From Mycobacterium sp. PS03-16 (GTDB taxonomy: Bacteria > Actinomycetota > Actinomycetes > Mycobacteriales > Mycobacteriaceae): a stretch of DNA of 64,000 nucleotides. Below, one piece after another: positions 57,043-64,000 of this stretch. Each line of letters starts with the position of its first letter. Positions within the stretch are counted from its first letter, which is position 1. Location of the stretch: NCBI RefSeq assembly GCF_004570325.1, contig NZ_SPQO01000014.1, positions 1-64,000 on the forward strand, given 5' to 3'. Both the position numbers and the translations under genes were made by a program. A model generated the notes under the pieces. That model saw only the letters and a list, made by a program, of their open reading frames with translations, searched no databases and was not told the DNA's origin.

Positions 57043-57981
57043 CTAGGCGGCGCTGGTGAGATAGCCGCCGCGGCGGAAGAACTCGGCGCCGCTGCGCTCG
57101 ACGCCGTCGGCGCCACGAACGCGGGTGATCACCAGGCCGCGGTTGCCGCCGCGGTAGGCGTCGGGGCCGCACACCACCGCGCCTCCGCCCTCCTGCACGA
57201 TCACCCGCCCGGGCGTCCCGCCGTAGCGGGCGTCGGAAATCTTCGACTCGAGCACCTCGATCTGTTCACCGCGGTAGAAGGTGAACGGGCGCGGGTACGG
57301 TTCGGACAGGGCCCGCACGAACCGCTCGAGATCCTCGGCCGGCCAATCCCAGTCGATCAGGCTGTCGCGCGCGGAACGCTTGTGGAAGTAGGTCCGCTCG
57401 GCCTTGTCCTGCGGCCGCCACTGCGCGGTGCCGGACTCCAGCGCCGCCAGCGCCTCCTTAAGCGCACCGGGGATGAGATCGATACCGCGCAGCACCAGTT
57501 CGGTGCCGGTGTCGGTCGGCCCGATCGGCAGGGAATGCTGGATGAGGATGTCGCCGGTGTCGAGCCCCTCGTCCATGCGGTGGATCGTCAGGCCGAACTC
57601 GGACTCGCCGCTGATCATCGTCCACAGCACCGGGGAGAATCCCGTGCACTTGGGCAGCAGCGAGTCGTGCATGTTGAGGGTGCCGTGCGGCGGCAGCTCG
57701 TACAGTTCCGGCGGCATCCACGTGTACCAGCTGTTGACGACGATGACGTCAGGTTCGGCGCGCTTGACCAGGTCGATGGTCTCGCTGTCGATGCCCTCGG
57801 TCAGGTGGACCGGGATGCCGTGTTCGCGCGCCAGCTCCTCGACCGAGTCGGAGAAGATCCCCTTGTAGGAGTCGTCGCTGGCGGGATGGGTGACCGCGAG
57901 CGGAATGTCGTGTTGCTGGTCGATCAGTGCTTGCAGGGTCACCCGCCCCCAGGTCTGAAAACCGAACGACACGATGCGCAT
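57043..57981 (-). CDS. fxbA: Formyltransferase, exochelin-biosynthesis FxbA-like
   Basis: A 312-residue protein of the methionyl-tRNA/ArnA formyltransferase fold. The catalytic triad is N103, H105 and D141 (GTLNMHDSLLPK and MDEGLDTGDI), with the SLLP loop binding 10-formyl-THF. MRIVSFGFQTW at the start and the C-terminal Fmt-C-like domain fit FxbA of M. smegmatis, which makes the formyl-ornithine cap of exochelin, rather than the housekeeping Fmt. An IdeR-type iron box lies 83 bp upstream, as known for M. smegmatis fxbA. ATG 57981 is used. The exochelin NRPS genes fxbB/fxbC are not in the window. Alternative: another N-formyl siderophore or sugar. Confidence 0.75.
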   Translation of the reverse strand: MRIVSFGFQTWGRVTLQALIDQQHDIPLAVTHPASDDSYKGIFSDSVEELAREHGIPVHLTEGIDSETIDLVKRAEPDVIVVNSWYTWMPPELYELPPHGTLNMHDSLLPKCTGFSPVLWTMISGESEFGLTIHRMDEGLDTGDILIQHSLPIGPTDTGTELVLRGIDLIPGALKEALAALESGTAQWRPQDKAERTYFHKRSARDSLIDWDWPAEDLERFVRALSEPYPRPFTFYRGEQIEVLESKISDARYGGTPGRVIVQEGGGAVVCGPDAYRGGNRGLVITRVRGADGVERSGAEFFRRGGYLTSAA

Positions 57982-58063
57982 GACGAAAACCTCACTGTTT
58001 CGGTACTTGTGCTGGCTGCAGGTGCGACGCCCAGGTCCGAGCGTTAGCCACAAGCTAGAGAGG

Positions 58064-58082
58064 TTACGTTACCCTTACCTAA
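58064..58082 (-). promoter_or_regulatory. IdeR-type iron box upstream of the formyltransferase
   Basis: Read on the minus strand, TTAGGTAAGGGTAACGTAA matches the IdeR/DtxR consensus TTAGGTTAGGCTAACCTAA at 16 of 19 positions, with both half-site cores kept. It is 83 bp before the fxbA-like start and downstream of the stop of the preceding transporter, so it should control the formyltransferase and TupA-like genes. Predicted effect: repression by IdeR-Fe(II) when iron is plentiful. Confidence 0.8.
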
Positions 58083-58166
58083 GTTGCATGCTTCACCGTG
58101 CAATGAATTTGACAGGTACGTCACATTGCTGAATCTGCATGCGATGAGTTCGAGCGTGCCCGCGGC

Positions 58167-59492
58167 CTATTCTCCCGAGACTCGCGCGGCGAGGGAAGCA
58201 CTCTCGAGGTCTTCCAGCGCAACGCCCCGTGTCTCCGTGATCCGCCAGACCGCGACGATGGTCACGACACCGCATCCGGCGGCCAGCACCACCAGCGGCG
58301 TGCTGGACGGACCGTCAGCGAGGAGGCCACTCGCGATCAGCGGAGTGAATCCTGCGCCGAGGAGTGCGGCGAGCTGATAACCCATCGAGGCTCCGGTGTA
58401 GCGAACCCTGGTTCCGAACATCTCCGAGAACAACGCTCCCAGCGGTGCGTACATCAGCGACTGCAGCACCTGGGCGATGACCATGCCCACGAACAGCAGA
58501 GGGACCGACCCGGTGTCGATGAGTGCGTAGAACGGCCAGGCGTAACAGACGATTCCGACCGCGCCGGTGACGATGACCGGTCGTCGGCCAAGCCGGTCGG
58601 ACAGCGCCGAGAACAGCGGGATCGTGACCAGAGCGGTTGTCGAGGTGAAGATCAACGCCGTCATCACATCCGTGCGGTGAAAGCCGATCGCCGTGGCGTA
58701 ACTGATCATGTAGGTGCTGATCAACGCCGTCAGCGCGAAGGGGCCGATCCCGACCGCGCAGGCCAACACCAGATTTCGCGGTCGCCGCAGGATGTCGACG
58801 AGAGGGATGCGATCGGTGCGCCGGTCGGCGTTCTTCGCCTGCGCGAACACCGGGCTCTCGGTGACCGACAACCGCACGTAGATGCCCAATGCGAGCAGGA
58901 GCAGGCTGATGAAGAACGGAATCCGCCAACCCCACGACAGGAACGCCTCGTCCGGGAGCAGGGTGATCACCGTGACGGCCGCCACGGACAGCAGCGAACC
59001 GATGGGTGAGCCCATCTGCATCACGCCGTTCCACGTTCCGCGCCGATGAGGTTCGGCGTGCTCGGTCACCATCAGCGTGGCTCCGCCCCACTCACCCCCG
59101 ATCGCAACGCCCTGAATGACGCGGAGCGCAACCAGGAGTATCGGCGCGGCGATGCCGATGGACGCGAACGTCGGGAGCACGCCGACCAGGAAGCTGGCCA
59201 CACCCATCAACGCCATCGTGAGTACGAGCATCGATTTGCGGCCCACCCGATCGCCGAAGTGGCCGAACAGGATGCCGCCGACCGGACGGGCGACGTACCC
59301 GGCGGCCAGTGTCCCGAAGGCGGCGATGGTGGCCACCGCTGGATCCGACTCCGGGAAGAACACCAGGCCGAACACCAGTGCACTCATCGTTCCGTACACC
59401 AGGAAGTCGTAGTACTCGATCGCCGTCCCCAGCAGGCTGGAGAGTGCGACGCGGCGCAGTAGCACCTGCCCCTGCGGCAATGTGTCGGTCAT
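58167..59492 (-). CDS. MFS transporter, MHS family, divergent from a KstR-like TetR
   Basis: A 441-residue MHS-type major facilitator with twelve helices: helix 1 GTAIEYYDFLVYGTMSALVFGLVFFP, loop 2-3 GHFGDRVGRKSMLVL, and the conserved GGEWGGATLMVTEHAEPHRRGTWNG in loop 4-5. It resembles shikimate, benzoate-type or other organic-acid symporters. ATG 59492. It lies beside a TetR and the meta-cleavage cluster, so import of an aromatic or steroid-derived acid is a reasonable guess. It is a paralogue, not a duplicate, of the transporter at 54735. Confidence 0.87.
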   Translation of the reverse strand: MTDTLPQGQVLLRRVALSSLLGTAIEYYDFLVYGTMSALVFGLVFFPESDPAVATIAAFGTLAAGYVARPVGGILFGHFGDRVGRKSMLVLTMALMGVASFLVGVLPTFASIGIAAPILLVALRVIQGVAIGGEWGGATLMVTEHAEPHRRGTWNGVMQMGSPIGSLLSVAAVTVITLLPDEAFLSWGWRIPFFISLLLLALGIYVRLSVTESPVFAQAKNADRRTDRIPLVDILRRPRNLVLACAVGIGPFALTALISTYMISYATAIGFHRTDVMTALIFTSTTALVTIPLFSALSDRLGRRPVIVTGAVGIVCYAWPFYALIDTGSVPLLFVGMVIAQVLQSLMYAPLGALFSEMFGTRVRYTGASMGYQLAALLGAGFTPLIASGLLADGPSSTPLVVLAAGCGVVTIVAVWRITETRGVALEDLESASLAARVSGE

Positions 59493-59572
59493 TCGCAGTC
59501 CCTCGAGCGGTCGGCAGGCGTCGTGTCATCCTGACCCTTCTCCGTCGCCCGGCGGTGGAGCCGTCTCGATCA

Positions 59573-59628
59573 GCGGAACGTGTCGCTTCGACCGGCCGTC
59601 ATCGGGCGGAACATGTCACCCGATGACA
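59573..59628. promoter_or_regulatory. Repeated and palindromic sites between MHS transporter and TetR
   Basis: GCGGAACGTGTC (59573-59584) and GCGGAACATGTC (59606-59617) form a direct repeat, 11 of 12 identical, 33 bp apart (about three helix turns). Overlapping the second copy, TGTCA-N5-TGACA (59614-59628) is an inverted repeat. All lie in the divergent intergenic region, just upstream of the likely TetR start at 59646. They fit tandem operator sites for that TetR. Confidence 0.5.
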
Positions 59629-59645
59629 AGGCACGGAATTCGGGC

Positions 59646-60272
59646 ATGGTGAGCCGGCACGCGGGCGATTCGAACGCCACGGTGGAGTTGACGGCGGCTC
59701 GGCAGCAGCGCCGTGCCCGAATCATCGCCGTAGCAATTGACTCGGCGGCGCACGGTTACGACGCGGTGCACATTCGGGTGGTTGCGGAGCGCGCCGGTGT
59801 CGCTGCCAGCACCGTTTACCAGTACTTCTCGTCGAAGGATCATCTGCTGGTGGCCTGTCTTGACGAGATGGTCGCCGCCTGGGAGTTGAGCGTCCGCGCG
59901 GAGACGCGCCGGATCAGCGATCCGTATCGCCGACTGCTGCACGTCGCCGACACCGTCACGCGAGGTCTCTTGTCGGCACCGCTGCTCGCCTCTGCGGTCA
60001 CCCGGGCGTACCTGTCCGCGGACAGCGCGGCGTCAGCACACGCAAACTCGGTGCGTCACCGGCTGAGTCAGATGATGACCGCGGCGCTGGCCGGTACCTG
60101 CGCCACGGATCAGCACGCAGAGATCGGTGACCTCATCGCCGATCTCTGCGTGGCGAACATGCTGGCCCTCGTACAGGGCCGTGCCACGGCAGTCGAGGCA
60201 CGGCACCGGCTCGAGCGCACCATCGCTGTGCTCAGCCGTCACCGGGTCGAGGAGCTGCCTCACTGCTCGTGA
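59646..60272 (+). CDS. TetR-family regulator, KstR-like
   Basis: A 208-residue TetR. The HTH ([37 protein letters not shown], about residues 39-75) and the C-terminal domain with [17 protein letters not shown] closely resemble the pattern of KstR, the cholesterol-catabolism repressor, but sequence identity looks moderate and the location is different, so it is a paralogue. ATG 59646 is chosen because starts at 59580 or 59613 would overlap the repeat sites. Its 3' end overlaps the convergent aldolase gene by 41 bp. It probably regulates the divergent transporter and perhaps the meta-cleavage genes. Confidence 0.83.
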   Translation: MVSRHAGDSNATVELTAARQQRRARIIAVAIDSAAHGYDAVHIRVVAERAGVAASTVYQYFSSKDHLLVACLDEMVAAWELSVRAETRRISDPYRRLLHVADTVTRGLLSAPLLASAVTRAYLSADSAASAHANSVRHRLSQMMTAALAGTCATDQHAEIGDLIADLCVANMLALVQGRATAVEARHRLERTIAVLSRHRVEELPHCS

Positions 60273-61323
60273 CGCCCGCGAGTGCCTGTTCGCGTGTGAT
60301 CTCCAGGGCGATGTCGATGAGCTGGTCTTCCTGGCCGCCGATCAGCTTGCGCTGCCCGGCGCGGTGCAGCAGCTGGTGGGCGGGTACGCCGTAGCGTTCG
60401 GACTGGCGGATGGCGTGTTTGAGGAAGCTGGAGTACACCCCCGAATAGCCCATGATCAACGCGTTGCGGTCGAGCAGGCACTCCTGAGGCATCGCGGGCG
60501 CCACCACCTCCTCGGCGGCATCGGCGATGTCGAAGAAGTCGATGCCGGTCTTCACGCCGATCTTGTCGAACACGCCGATCAGCGCCTCGACCGGCGCGTT
60601 GCCCGCACCCGCGCCGAAGCGGCGGCACGACCCGTCGATCTGCTTGGCGCCCGCGCGCACCGCCTCGATCGAGTTGGCCACACCCAGCCCGAGATTCTCG
60701 TGGCCGTGAAAACCGACCTGCGCGTCGTCGCCGAGTTCGGCGACCAGCGCCGCGACCCGGTCGCGCACACCTTCGAGCACCAGCGCCCCGGCCGAGTCCA
60801 CGACGTAGACGCACTGGCAACCGGCGTCGGCCATGATCCGCGCCTGCGCGGCGAGTTTCTCCGGCGGAATGGTGTGGCTCATCATCAGGAAGCCGACCGT
60901 CTCCAAGCCCAGTTCGCGGGCCAGCCCGAAATGCTGGATCGACACGTCGGCCTCGGTGCAGTGCGTGGCGATGCGGCAGATCGACCCGCCGTTGTTCTGC
61001 GCCTCCTTGATGTCCTCCTTCGTGCCCACACCCGGCAGCATCAGAAACGCGATCTTGGAGTTCTTCGCCGTCTCGGCGGCGAGCTTGATCAACTCCTGCT
61101 CCGGGGTCTTGGAGAACCCGTAGTTAAAGCTCGACCCGCCCAGCCCGTCGCCGTGGGTCACCTCGATCACCGGCACCCCGGCCGCATCCAGCGCCGCGAC
61201 GATCGCGCCCACTTCGTCGGTGGTGAACTGATGGCGCTTGTGGTGCGACCCGTCACGCAGCGACGTGTCGGTCATCCGGATGTCCCACATCGGATCGAAA
61301 TAGATGTCCCCGCTGATGCTCAT
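60232..61323 (-). CDS. 4-hydroxy-2-oxoacid aldolase (DmpG/HsaF family)
   Basis: Cleaves 4-hydroxy-2-oxovalerate (or the hexanoate homologue) to pyruvate and an aldehyde, the final step of meta-cleavage pathways. The 363-residue protein has the DRE-TIM features [17 protein letters not shown] with R23-D24, metal ligands H206 and H208 in GFHGHENLG, and the C-terminal communication domain ([21 protein letters not shown]) that binds the dehydrogenase partner. ATG 61323 overlaps the dehydrogenase stop (ATGA), consistent with the channeling complex of this enzyme pair. Whether it is the cholesterol HsaF or a paralogue cannot be decided without the rest of the genome, so no symbol is given. Confidence 0.93.
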   Translation of the reverse strand: MSISGDIYFDPMWDIRMTDTSLRDGSHHKRHQFTTDEVGAIVAALDAAGVPVIEVTHGDGLGGSSFNYGFSKTPEQELIKLAAETAKNSKIAFLMLPGVGTKEDIKEAQNNGGSICRIATHCTEADVSIQHFGLARELGLETVGFLMMSHTIPPEKLAAQARIMADAGCQCVYVVDSAGALVLEGVRDRVAALVAELGDDAQVGFHGHENLGLGVANSIEAVRAGAKQIDGSCRRFGAGAGNAPVEALIGVFDKIGVKTGIDFFDIADAAEEVVAPAMPQECLLDRNALIMGYSGVYSSFLKHAIRQSERYGVPAHQLLHRAGQRKLIGGQEDQLIDIALEITREQALAGVTSSEAAPRPGDG

Positions 61324-62249
61324 GATTGGCCTCCCGCCGCAACCGTGAGAGATTGCTTGGCGATCTCCTCGCCGACCTTGGCCGCCGCAGCGGTCATGAT
61401 GTCCAGATTGCCCGCATACGGCGGCAGATAGTCGCCCGCACCCTCGACCTCGATGAAGGTGGTCACCACCGCCTGGCCGCCGGAATTCATCGACGGGTCG
61501 TCGAACTGCGGATCGTTGAGCAACCGGTAGCCCGGCACGTAGGTCTGCACCTCGGCCACCACATCGCGGATCGACTGCGCGATCGCGTCGCGGTCGGCGT
61601 CCTCGGGAATCGCGCAGAAAATGGTGTCGCGCATGATCATCGGCGGATCGGCCGGATTGAGGATGATGATCGCCTTCCCCCGCCTGGCGCCACCGATGAC
61701 CTCCACCCCGTTGCTGGTGGTCTTGGTGAACTCGTCGATATTCGCCCGGGTCCCCGGACCCGCCGACGCCGACGACACCGACGCCACGATCTCCCCGTAA
61801 GGCACTCCCCCCTTATCGACCACCGCGCGGGAGACCGCATGCACGATCGGGATGGTCGCCTGCCCACCGCAGGTCACCATGTTCACGTTCGGCGCGTCCA
61901 GATGCTCATGCAGGTTGGCCGGCGGGATCACCCCCGGACCCACCGCGGCCGGCGTGAGATCGATCGCCCGGATACCCGCCTGCGCATACCGCGGCGCGGC
62001 GGCCTTGTGCACATAGGCGCTGGTCGCCTCGAACACCATGTCGGGCTTCTCCGACTGCCCCAACAGCCAATCCACCCCCTCGTGCGAGGTCTCCAACCCC
62101 ATCTTGCGCGCCCGCGCCAACCCCTCAGACTCCGGATCGATCCCGATCATCCACCGCGGCTCGAGATACTCCGAGCGCTGCAACTTGTAGAGCAGATCAG
62201 TGCTGATATTGCCCGACCCGACAATCGCAACTGACATCTTCGTAGGCAT
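61320..62249 (-). CDS. Acylating acetaldehyde/propionaldehyde dehydrogenase (DmpF/HsaG family)
   Basis: Converts the aldehyde released by the aldolase to acyl-CoA with NAD+ and CoA, receiving it through a protein tunnel. The 309-residue sequence shows the NAD loop [12 protein letters not shown] (9-20), the catalytic Cys127 in [12 protein letters not shown], and [17 protein letters not shown], which is the conserved segment of the family. ATG 62249 gives [11 protein letters not shown]. The stop overlaps the aldolase start. A 13-bp gap separates it from the upstream crotonase, so the three are one operon. Confidence 0.93.
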   Translation of the reverse strand: MPTKMSVAIVGSGNISTDLLYKLQRSEYLEPRWMIGIDPESEGLARARKMGLETSHEGVDWLLGQSEKPDMVFEATSAYVHKAAAPRYAQAGIRAIDLTPAAVGPGVIPPANLHEHLDAPNVNMVTCGGQATIPIVHAVSRAVVDKGGVPYGEIVASVSSASAGPGTRANIDEFTKTTSNGVEVIGGARRGKAIIILNPADPPMIMRDTIFCAIPEDADRDAIAQSIRDVVAEVQTYVPGYRLLNDPQFDDPSMNSGGQAVVTTFIEVEGAGDYLPPYAGNLDIMTAAAAKVGEEIAKQSLTVAAGGQS

Positions 62250-62262
62250 GTCCCTCCCCTGT

Positions 62263-63123
62263 TCAATCCGAGATCTGCGCGCCCCGCGGCGCGGCCATCG
62301 CTTTGACATCCATACCGCCGAGCGATCCGGTTCCGACCTCGGCGTTGTGTGCGTGCGCGAAGTGGTGCAGCCCGAACACCGAGTCGATCCCGTTGCGCAG
62401 GCCCATCTGGTCCTCGCACTGGTTGACCGCCTTCTTGGTCAGCGCCAGACCGAATCTCGGCATGGCCGCGATCCGTGACGCGAGCCGGCGGGCCTGCTCC
62501 TCGAGCTGCTCACGGGGCACGACGCGATTGACCATCCCGACCTCGTACGCACGGCGGGCGTCGAACCGGTCACCGGTGTAGAGGAACTCCTTGGCGAACC
62601 GCGGACCGAGCACCCACGGGTGCGCGAAGTACTCGACACCTGGGATGCCCATACGGACAACGGGATCCGAAAAGAAGGCATCGTCGGCGGCGACGATGAG
62701 GTCGCACACCCAGGCGAGCATCAACCCTCCCGCGATGCACGCGCCCTGCACCATGGCGATCATCGGCTTGGGGATCTCCCGCCAGCGGCGGCACATCCCG
62801 ACGTAGACCTCCATCTCCCGGGCGAAGCGCTGGTCTCCCCCGGACTTGTCGACGTGGTCCCACCACATCACCGCCCGATTGTCGTAGGTCACGTGGTGGT
62901 CGCGGTCGGGTGTGCCGATGTCGTGTCCGGCGCTGAAATGATCTCCGGCCCCGGACAGTACGATGACCGCGACTTCGTCATCGTCGACGGCCCGTTGGAA
63001 GGCGGCGTCCAACGCATAGGTCATCACGGAGTTCTGCGCGTTGCGGTAACGCGGCCGGTTCATCGTGACGACGGCGATCCCGTCACTCACCCGATAGGTC
63101 ACCACATCCTGGTCATCGTGCAC
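62263..63123 (-). CDS. Enoyl-CoA hydratase/isomerase family protein of the meta-cleavage cluster
   Basis: A 286-residue crotonase. The N-terminal [17 protein letters not shown], the oxyanion segment HFSAGHDIG (about residues 60-70, with SAGHD in place of CAGAD), [45 protein letters not shown] are clear. In the active-site region the usual two Glu are replaced (GGLMLAW lacks the first Glu), so classical hydration is unlikely. GTG 63123. In ordinary meta pathways this position is held by 2-hydroxypentadienoate hydratase (MhpD/HsaE), which is not a crotonase; the presence of a crotonase points to CoA-bound intermediates. Divergent from the hydrolase at 63222. Confidence 0.87.
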   Translation of the reverse strand: MHDDQDVVTYRVSDGIAVVTMNRPRYRNAQNSVMTYALDAAFQRAVDDDEVAVIVLSGAGDHFSAGHDIGTPDRDHHVTYDNRAVMWWDHVDKSGGDQRFAREMEVYVGMCRRWREIPKPMIAMVQGACIAGGLMLAWVCDLIVAADDAFFSDPVVRMGIPGVEYFAHPWVLGPRFAKEFLYTGDRFDARRAYEVGMVNRVVPREQLEEQARRLASRIAAMPRFGLALTKKAVNQCEDQMGLRNGIDSVFGLHHFAHAHNAEVGTGSLGGMDVKAMAAPRGAQISD

Positions 63124-63221
63124 CGGGCCATCGTCGCACCGCCGCCGATGCCGCAGATTCCCGTCGTCCGCTCACCGGACGTCACCCACCTCACACCGAC
63201 GTGAGGTGTCAGGCTTGACCC

Positions 63222-64000
63222 ATGACCACCGATCTCGAGATCCCCCTCCAGGAAGTGGCGACGCCGTCCGGCACGCTGCGCTACTACGACACCGGTGAAG
63301 GTGCACCGCTGCTCTTTCTGCACGGTTCCGGACCGGGCGTCACCGGATGGCGCAACTTCCGCGGCATCCTTCCCGCCTTCAGCGGCGAATTCCGTTGCCT
63401 GATTCTGGAATTTCCCGGGTTCGGGGTGAGCGAGGACCAGGGCGGTCATCCCATGGTCACCGCGCAGGGCGTCGTCGCGCCGTTCCTCGATGCGATCGGG
63501 GTGGAGCACGTCGACATCGTCGGCAACTCCATGGGCGGTGGAGTCGGCATCAACTTCGCCATCCACCATCCCGAGCGGCTGCGACGCCTGGTCACGATCG
63601 GCGGTATCGGCACCAACGTGTTCAGCCCCGGGCCGAGTGAGGGCATCCGGCTGCTGCAAGAGTTCACCGAGGACCCGACACGTCAGCGACTCGTCGACTG
63701 GCTGCACTCGATGGTGTACGACCCGGCGTTGGTCACGGATCAGCTGATCGAGGAGCGCTGGCAGCTGGCGACGGATCCGGAAACCCTCGCCGCGGCCCGC
63801 CGCATGTACGGTAAGGCGGCGTTCGCCCAGATGATGGCGTTCATGCGGAGTTCCGATGCGCCGCTGCCGTGGGCGCAGATGCACAAGGTGGCCGCACCCA
63901 CGCTGCTCACGTGGGGGCGCGATGACCGGGTCAGCCCATTGGATATGGCGCTGATTCCCATGCGCACCATTCCCAATGCGGAGCTGCACGTGTTTCCGAA
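63222..64000 (+). CDS. Meta-cleavage product C-C hydrolase family, 3' end outside window
   Basis: First 259 residues of an alpha/beta-hydrolase like HsaD/BphD, which hydrolyse the C-C bond of ring meta-cleavage products. The oxyanion segment HGSGPGVTGWRNFRG (34-48), typical of this subgroup, the nucleophile S103 in GNSMGG, and the acid in WGRDDRVSPLD (D234/D235) are visible; the catalytic His is expected just past the window edge. ATG 63222. It is divergent from the crotonase-dehydrogenase-aldolase set and completes the same pathway logic, so a ring dioxygenase and hydratase probably lie further right. Confidence 0.85.
   Translation, partial: MTTDLEIPLQEVATPSGTLRYYDTGEGAPLLFLHGSGPGVTGWRNFRGILPAFSGEFRCLILEFPGFGVSEDQGGHPMVTAQGVVAPFLDAIGVEHVDIVGNSMGGGVGINFAIHHPERLRRLVTIGGIGTNVFSPGPSEGIRLLQEFTEDPTRQRLVDWLHSMVYDPALVTDQLIEERWQLATDPETLAAARRMYGKAAFAQMMAFMRSSDAPLPWAQMHKVAAPTLLTWGRDDRVSPLDMALIPMRTIPNAELHVFP

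Noticed and set aside
59646..60272. Identifying this TetR as KstR itself
   Set aside because: Only a general pattern match; the neighbourhood is not that of kstR and the upstream repeats differ from the KstR consensus.
60232..62249. Naming the aldolase/dehydrogenase pair hsaF/hsaG of the cholesterol regulon
   Set aside because: Context differs (crotonase neighbour, no hsaE, no KstR box recognised), and paralogues are common in fast-growing mycobacteria.

Overview
The window is high-GC chromosomal DNA from a mycobacterium, most likely a fast-growing Mycolicibacterium-type species. Evidence seen in the sequence: an antigen-85 mycolyltransferase, a complete 14-subunit nuo operon preceded by an atypical response regulator, hisN/fadE24/fadE23 next to each other as in M. 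tuberculosis Rv3137/Rv3139/Rv3140, orthologues of aofH/hpx (Rv3170/Rv3171c) and fadB4 (Rv3141), and an exochelin-type formyltransferase behind an IdeR-like iron box. Genes are dense, many start at GTG, and stop/start overlaps (ATGA, GTGA, TGATG) are common. No rRNA, tRNA, CRISPR array, insertion sequence or PE/PPE gene was seen.

Layout. 1-4.8 kb: the end of an HNH-nuclease gene, a small membrane protein, hisN, a degenerate short-chain dehydrogenase, and the fadE24-fadE23 pair behind a perfect palindrome. 4.8-8.7 kb: a minus-strand copper/haem-like module (membrane protein, PepSY protein, PCuAC lipoprotein, Tat-exported DyP peroxidase). 8.7-13.7 kb: acuI-like reductase, an Ag85 paralogue, TetR, a group-D flavin monooxygenase, an F420-type reductase and an SRPBCC protein. 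13.8-21.5 kb: an eight-gene co-directional cluster joined mostly by overlaps, with a homogentisate-dioxygenase-like cupin, hydrolase, class III CoA-transferase, HMG-CoA-lyase-like enzyme, TetR, acyl-CoA dehydrogenase, aminoglycoside-phosphotransferase-fold kinase and a DUF6285-like protein. The last three resemble the LvaC/LvaA/LvaB phosphorylation-dehydration module for 4-hydroxyacyl-CoA, so this looks like an uncharacterised catabolic pathway.

21.5-38.6 kb: methyltransferase, SnoaL-like protein, response regulator, then nuoABCDEFGHIJKLMN (proton-pumping NADH dehydrogenase I) behind a possible CRP-like site. Two junctions in this operon (nuoD/E, nuoK/L) carry the same 24-bp sequence, each encoding a ten-residue mini-ORF. 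38.6-47.6 kb: SDR and divergent XRE regulator, TetR, a broken FAD monooxygenase, enoyl-CoA hydratase, an ABC ATPase/PIG-L deacetylase/TetR operon, and a kinase plus partner of unknown function. 47.6-54.5 kb: an AraC remnant, Baeyer-Villiger-type monooxygenase, aofH, hpx, an alcohol dehydrogenase and fadB4. 54.7-59.5 kb: two MHS-type transporters around an iron-regulated formyltransferase and TupA-like ATP-grasp pair. 59.6-64 kb: TetR and a convergent set of meta-cleavage lower-pathway enzymes (aldolase, acylating acetaldehyde dehydrogenase, crotonase), with a C-C hydrolase running off the right edge.

Overall: a housekeeping core (hisN, fadE23/24, nuo) conserved across mycobacteria, with blocks of accessory lipid, aromatic and steroid-type catabolism, metal handling and their own TetR regulators inserted around it.
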